Below are positions 60,061 to 64,000 of a stretch of DNA of 64,000 nucleotides, one piece after another. This DNA is from Batillaria attramentaria (taxonomy: Eukaryota > Mollusca > Gastropoda > Batillariidae), in the NCBI GenBank assembly GCA_018292915.2, contig JACVVK020000290.1, positions 623,001 through 687,000 on the forward strand, read 5' to 3'. The notes under the pieces are model-generated. The model searched no databases and was not told the DNA's origin. It saw only the letters and a program-made list of their open reading frames with translations. The stretch's first letter is position 1. Every line of letters begins with the position of its first letter. The translations under genes and the position numbers were made by a program.

Positions 60061-63010
60061 CCGCGGGTTTACGTCGGTGCGGTACTGACGGATAAGGTCT
60101 GATACCGATCTTTGTGAGAGAGGGTTCCGGGTCGGCTGTTTCGCATCGGATGAGGTGTTACTGATGGCGTGCATGTGCAGGAAATGCACCAAGAGTGCCT
60201 TGACTGCTTGAATGTCTTTGTTTCCGACTGATTGGTAACACACTGACATCCGTTATATGTGGGGGCGGTGACTACCGGCATGCCAAAAACCGGCAGGGGA
60301 CGCAGAATGGCCAAGTTTGTATAGCGTTATGGTGAACTGAGTCACTGAGTCGTTCAGTCCAGCAATAGTCAGTGGTGGTCGGTGTTGGAGGTGGTGGTGG
60401 TGGTGGTGGTGGTGGTGTGTGTGTGTGTGTGTGTGTGTGTGGTGGGGGGTGATTGATTTAGTTAAGGCCGTAAAGCGGGGTGCATTAAGATATTCGAGTC
60501 ATCTAGGGCTTAACGACTGACAATCTATGGGAGACAGACTGAACAAAATACATCACTAGTCAGTTCAGTCAGTTCAGAATCATGACTGACTGATCATGGC
60601 CGGGCTCAGAGTCGGTCACGGCCGGACGGTCAGGCCGGCCGGCCGGAACTTGACTGTCTGTATGATGCACTTGGAGTAACTCAAGTTAAACTGACTGCAG
60701 TGATCGCGACTCAGTGACCACTGTCACAGTGACCATCTCAGGTTAGACTCCGAGTCGGCCGAGCCCGCTTCCAGTCAGTCACCGGTCACGGTATTAATCT
60801 GATTAGGCCTACAGCGGCCGGTGACTTGACGTGAACTGCCGCCGATCAGTACTGCACGCGACATCGAGTGACTTTCACTGCAAATCAGTGACCATCTCTC
60901 CAGTCCTCCGGCATCAGTTACATCACCCGTACTATGCGCCGGTCGGAAACTGAGACGGCCGGTCAGTTCCTACCAGTAAACTGACACCCAACACCTTCAG
61001 TTACATGCTCTCTGAGGAGGTCGCCGGGTTAGCCCGGGTTGTGCCGACTGCCGAGTGGCGCTTCTGAATCGGGCTGTGACTGGTGACTGACTGATCCGCC
61101 CCCTCCCGTCTCACACGTCAAAAACAGGAAATGCCGACACTCACGCACAACTACATTCACCACTGAGCATCCACTGATACGTGTAATTGTAGTATTGTTG
61201 AAGTGCATGTAGTACTATAGTCACAGTACTGGATCAGTCCATGTGCGACTGCGTGCTATAACTGACTGACTAATTTCGGCATTCACTGAGTTAAAGCACT
61301 GACGACTCGACATGGCTCTACCGTCCGGTGTCCCAAGTTGTGACATCACAGACACACTCAGTAACACTTTGCCGCCACGGTCAAGCTGAGTCACTGATTC
61401 CGTCATCAGACAAGGAGTCATTCATAGGCGTGGGTTGTCAGTGTTGTTGCTGTTGCTGTTGTTGTTATTCGACTGAAGACGTCAGTCTTCAACTTATATT
61501 GTGAAGTCGACCTGTGTTCACCACGATAGATCCTGGTGTACACTGACAGTCCGAGTTTGATTCACAAAACCATTGAATCATCGTCAACGACTGTGACGTT
61601 AGTCATGATCAACTCAACACATTGACTGGTTCCTTCCGGCTGTTACGATCACAGTAAAACCAAACTACGACTGATGAATCGAAACGGAAGAAGTGGCCGG
61701 GAGCCTGACAACCGGCTGTCGTCCGCGTTTGAAAAACTGAAGAAGCCCAAGCGCGAAACAGATCCACGACGCTTATAGGTTCTTTCTCAGTGTAGATGGT
61801 GGTAGATTGCTTACGTGTTTGCTCCATTCAGTATTTACAGAGCGTTCATTGATAGTGTACAGTGGCTGAACATTGATTAAATGATTATGATTGATTGAGT
61901 AAGTCAGTGATAATTATGATTAATTAGCTGATTGGTTGTTTTGACGATGGTGGTGGTGGTGGTGGTGGCTTGGGGGGATGACGGTGTGGGGGGGGGGGGG
62001 GGGGGGGGGGGAGGGGGAGGCACTGACTGAATGGATTTACGGAAAACTGAGTTAAGGAATGGACGGATGGCTGAATTAGATCGCCCGGCGTGTCGCTAAG
62101 TTGACCGTCAAAGTGATTGGCTGTTCAGTTTATCATTCTCTGTATTGTGTTTCACCGTCCGCCGGTCGACCACAAGTTGACTGGACGTATTAGATAAGCC
62201 CATGTCCCCCTTTCCTCCAGCAAACACTTAATCTAATCAGACGACCGCTAAACTCCCGCGGACTCAAGAGTAGGGAGTTAAAAAAAAAAAAAAAAAAAAA
62301 GGCTTCTGGGTGGGATGGGAGTGGATGGAGACTGTCCCGTGGCTGGGGTTAGCGCTGCTGCTGCTGCCGCCTGGCGGGGCCCGAACTACAGACGTGCTAA
62401 TGAAGGCGATTGATGAGGAGGACCTCGGGCCGGAATCTACAGGCTCTCACTTCACCAGCCGACCCGGCCCGCGCGCCTACCTTGCCACCTGTCTTCTACG
62501 CCGGGGGAAAACAAATAGCTTTTCAGTCTTCCCTCAGTGTCAGTTATGGGTGCTTTATTCTGGCTTCTGGTTTTCCGGACCAAGACACGTATAGCTATCT
62601 ATTTCATGATTTTGACCCACAAAACTGGCTAGTTCACGAATTGGGCAAACACAAGAATCGAAGGAGAAAACTGAATTCTGACATCACCACCACCCACCAC
62701 CACCCATGCAAACCTCTAGCCCCCCCCCCCTCTCTCTCTCTCTCTCTTTGTTCTTCTTCCTCTTCTTTATTTTCTGTATAGAACAAATGTGTGATCTCTG
62801 GCCAGTGTCCTGATTGGCCGGCTTAATGATTTAGCCAGCTAAATTCAAGTTAAGATCACTTCACACCTTAGGCAAAATCACTACCTCTTCAAGTTCACGA
62901 ATTAGGTAATTTCAAGTCACAGTTTAGGCCCAACGTAGACTGATACACGTGCAGGTTTGTTGAATGCCGCGGCTGCATGACTCATCTGTTTCGGAGAACA
63001 TGGCTTGTTG
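60061..63010. other. Upstream region without a convincing gene
   Basis: The stretch is rich in CAGT/ACTG words and CCGG runs (60360-61900). It has a (GGT)n-(TG)n tract near 60390-60440, a long G run near 61985-62012 and a 20-A run at 62281-62300. A plus-strand frame from ATG 62325 has a hydrophobic start (METVPWLGLALLLLPPGGAR) like a signal peptide, but no supporting exon follows. I see no gene. Confidence 0.4.
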
Positions 63011-63580
63011 GGTACTGTTTGGTTTCTATAGACTGCAGTGTCAGCGGTTAGTTTATTGTATGGCGTCTTGTGTACTGTATGGTTTCTATATACTGCAGTG
63101 TCAGTTTATTGTATGGCGTCTTGTGTGCTGTATGGTTTCTGGGGAGCCGGGGTGGTCGAATGGTAGAGCGTTGGACTTCTAATGCTCGGGTCGTGAGTTC
63201 GATCCCGGCGGGGGCCAACTATTTGTACTGGCTTTTTCATCGTTTGCCCCGTCTTTGATATCACCCTATGTGGTGGAAAAGGACGTTAAACCCCCAAACA
63301 CCCACCCACCCGCTGTATGGTTTCTATATACTGCAGTGTCAGTTTATTGTATGGCGTCTTGTGTACTGTATGGTTTCTATATACTGCAGTGTCAGTTTAT
63401 TGTATGGCGTCTTGTGTACTGTATGGTTTCTATATACTGCAGTGTCAGTTTATTGTATGGCGTCTTGTGTACTGTATGGTTTCTATATACTGCAGTGTCA
63501 GTTTATTGTATGGCGTCTTGTGTACTGTATGGTTTCTATATACTGTATGTTTTGTATATTACCCGCTACCATGTTTTGTA
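63010..63580 (+). repeat. 53-bp tandem repeat
   Basis: TATGGTTTCTATATACTGCA, GTGTCAGTTTATTGTATGGC and GTCTTGTGTACTG make 53 bp. Units start at 63316, 63369, 63422 and 63475, with earlier units before the SINE insertion at 63141. Confidence 0.92.
63141..63312 (+). mobile_element. SINE-D, full-length 172 bp, inside the 53-bp repeat
   Basis: The head GGTGGTCGAATGGTAGAGCG and box B GAGTTCGATCCC resemble a tRNA with TCT in the anticodon place. The body is short and ends CCGTCTTTGATATCACCCTA, GGTGGAAAAGGACGTTAAAC, CCCCAAACACCC. CTGTATGGTTTCT is duplicated exactly (63128-63140 and 63313-63325). Confidence 0.9.
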
Positions 63581-63764
63581 TACTGTATGGCCTGTTGTTA
63601 TGTATTACACTTTCTGGTCTCTTCTATGTCGTATTTAGTAACAGTATGCTGTATGGTATGCGTGATCATCAATACCGTATGGTCTGATACTTCGGGAAAA
63701 GCAAGACTGAAGCAAACAACCAACCAGCCAACCAGATCCAACCCAATACTTTATTTGAACAAAA

Positions 63765-63935
63765 CCGGAAAAAGAAAGAAACAAACAAAAACCGCCACCA
63801 CCACCAGCAACAAAAACCCCAGCAGGAGCAAAAAAACAAACAAACAAAAACGGAAAAAGAAAGAAACAAACAAAAACCGCCACCGCCACCAGCAACAAAA
63901 ACCCCAGCAGGAGCAACAAAAAAAAAAAAAAAAAA
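63765..63935. repeat. 85-bp tandem duplication
   Basis: CGGAAAAAGAAAGAAACAAA through CAACAAAAACCCCAGCAGGA recurs 85 bp later with small changes. Confidence 0.8.
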
Positions 63936-64000
63936 CCCAACAAAACACCAAAAACCCAAAACAAACAACAACAAACAACAACGTCTAGGAATAAACGAGC

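Noticed and set aside
62325..62594. Secreted protein starting METVPWLGLALLLLPPGG
   Set aside because: The hydrophobic start is attractive, but the frame soon becomes ordinary and no matching donor/acceptor exon was found.
63141..63220. Functional tRNA-Arg(TCT) gene
   Set aside because: The tRNA-like part is the head of a SINE with target duplications and a separate 3' body.

Overview
The window is animal nuclear DNA. It has spliced genes with GT-AG introns, long (TG/CA)n microsatellites, tRNA-derived SINEs, LINE fragments and several MITE families. The gene content (a TRIF-like TIR adaptor and a complement/alpha-2-macroglobulin family protein) and a repeat resembling the bivalve 'pearl' elements suggest a marine invertebrate, most likely a mollusc. 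That assignment is inference; nothing in the sequence names the species.

Layout. At 0.6-8.9 kb a plus-strand gene of five coding exons encodes a 1200-residue adaptor. It has one TIR domain, a charged coiled coil, a long Gly/His/Pro/Tyr-rich disordered region and a C-terminal RHIM-like motif. From 9 to 17 kb there is mostly non-coding DNA: a retroposed fragment with target-site duplications, an inverted-repeat-bounded tandem array rich in TCAAGGTCA nuclear-receptor half sites, a broken LINE inside a second inverted-repeat element, and a 60-bp mini-transposon. From 17.3 to 23.1 kb there is a nested satellite: a 42-bp minisatellite, 39 near-perfect units in its core, embedded in a higher-order repeat seen about four times.

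From 24.7 to 59.9 kb a minus-strand gene encodes a secreted alpha-2-macroglobulin (A2M)-like thioester protein. I assembled 39 exon positions by matching splice sites and phases. Every junction is in phase and the joined CDS is 1807 codons plus a stop. The protein has a signal peptide, macroglobulin domains, a Pro/Glu/Thr-rich insertion ending in a furin-type RRKR site, a bait region, a GCGEQ thioester, a receptor-binding domain and a six-cysteine C345C/NTR domain. The bait region is encoded by two tandem, phase-matched, alternative exons, so the gene should make at least two inhibitors with different protease bait. Introns hold SINEs, a Rex1-like LINE, a Harbinger-type element retaining a MADF first exon, a MITE with a 70-bp perfect palindrome and a mariner-like MITE.

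From 60 to 64 kb lie the gene's upstream region and a 53-bp tandem repeat with a SINE inserted in it. No gene is convincing there.

Both genes are plausibly innate-immune: the first an intracellular TLR-type adaptor, the second a humoral protease trap/opsonin. They are transcribed convergently and there is no evidence that they are co-regulated. The best candidate for an undescribed feature is the mutually exclusive bait-exon pair in an A2M protein that also carries a complement-type C345C domain.
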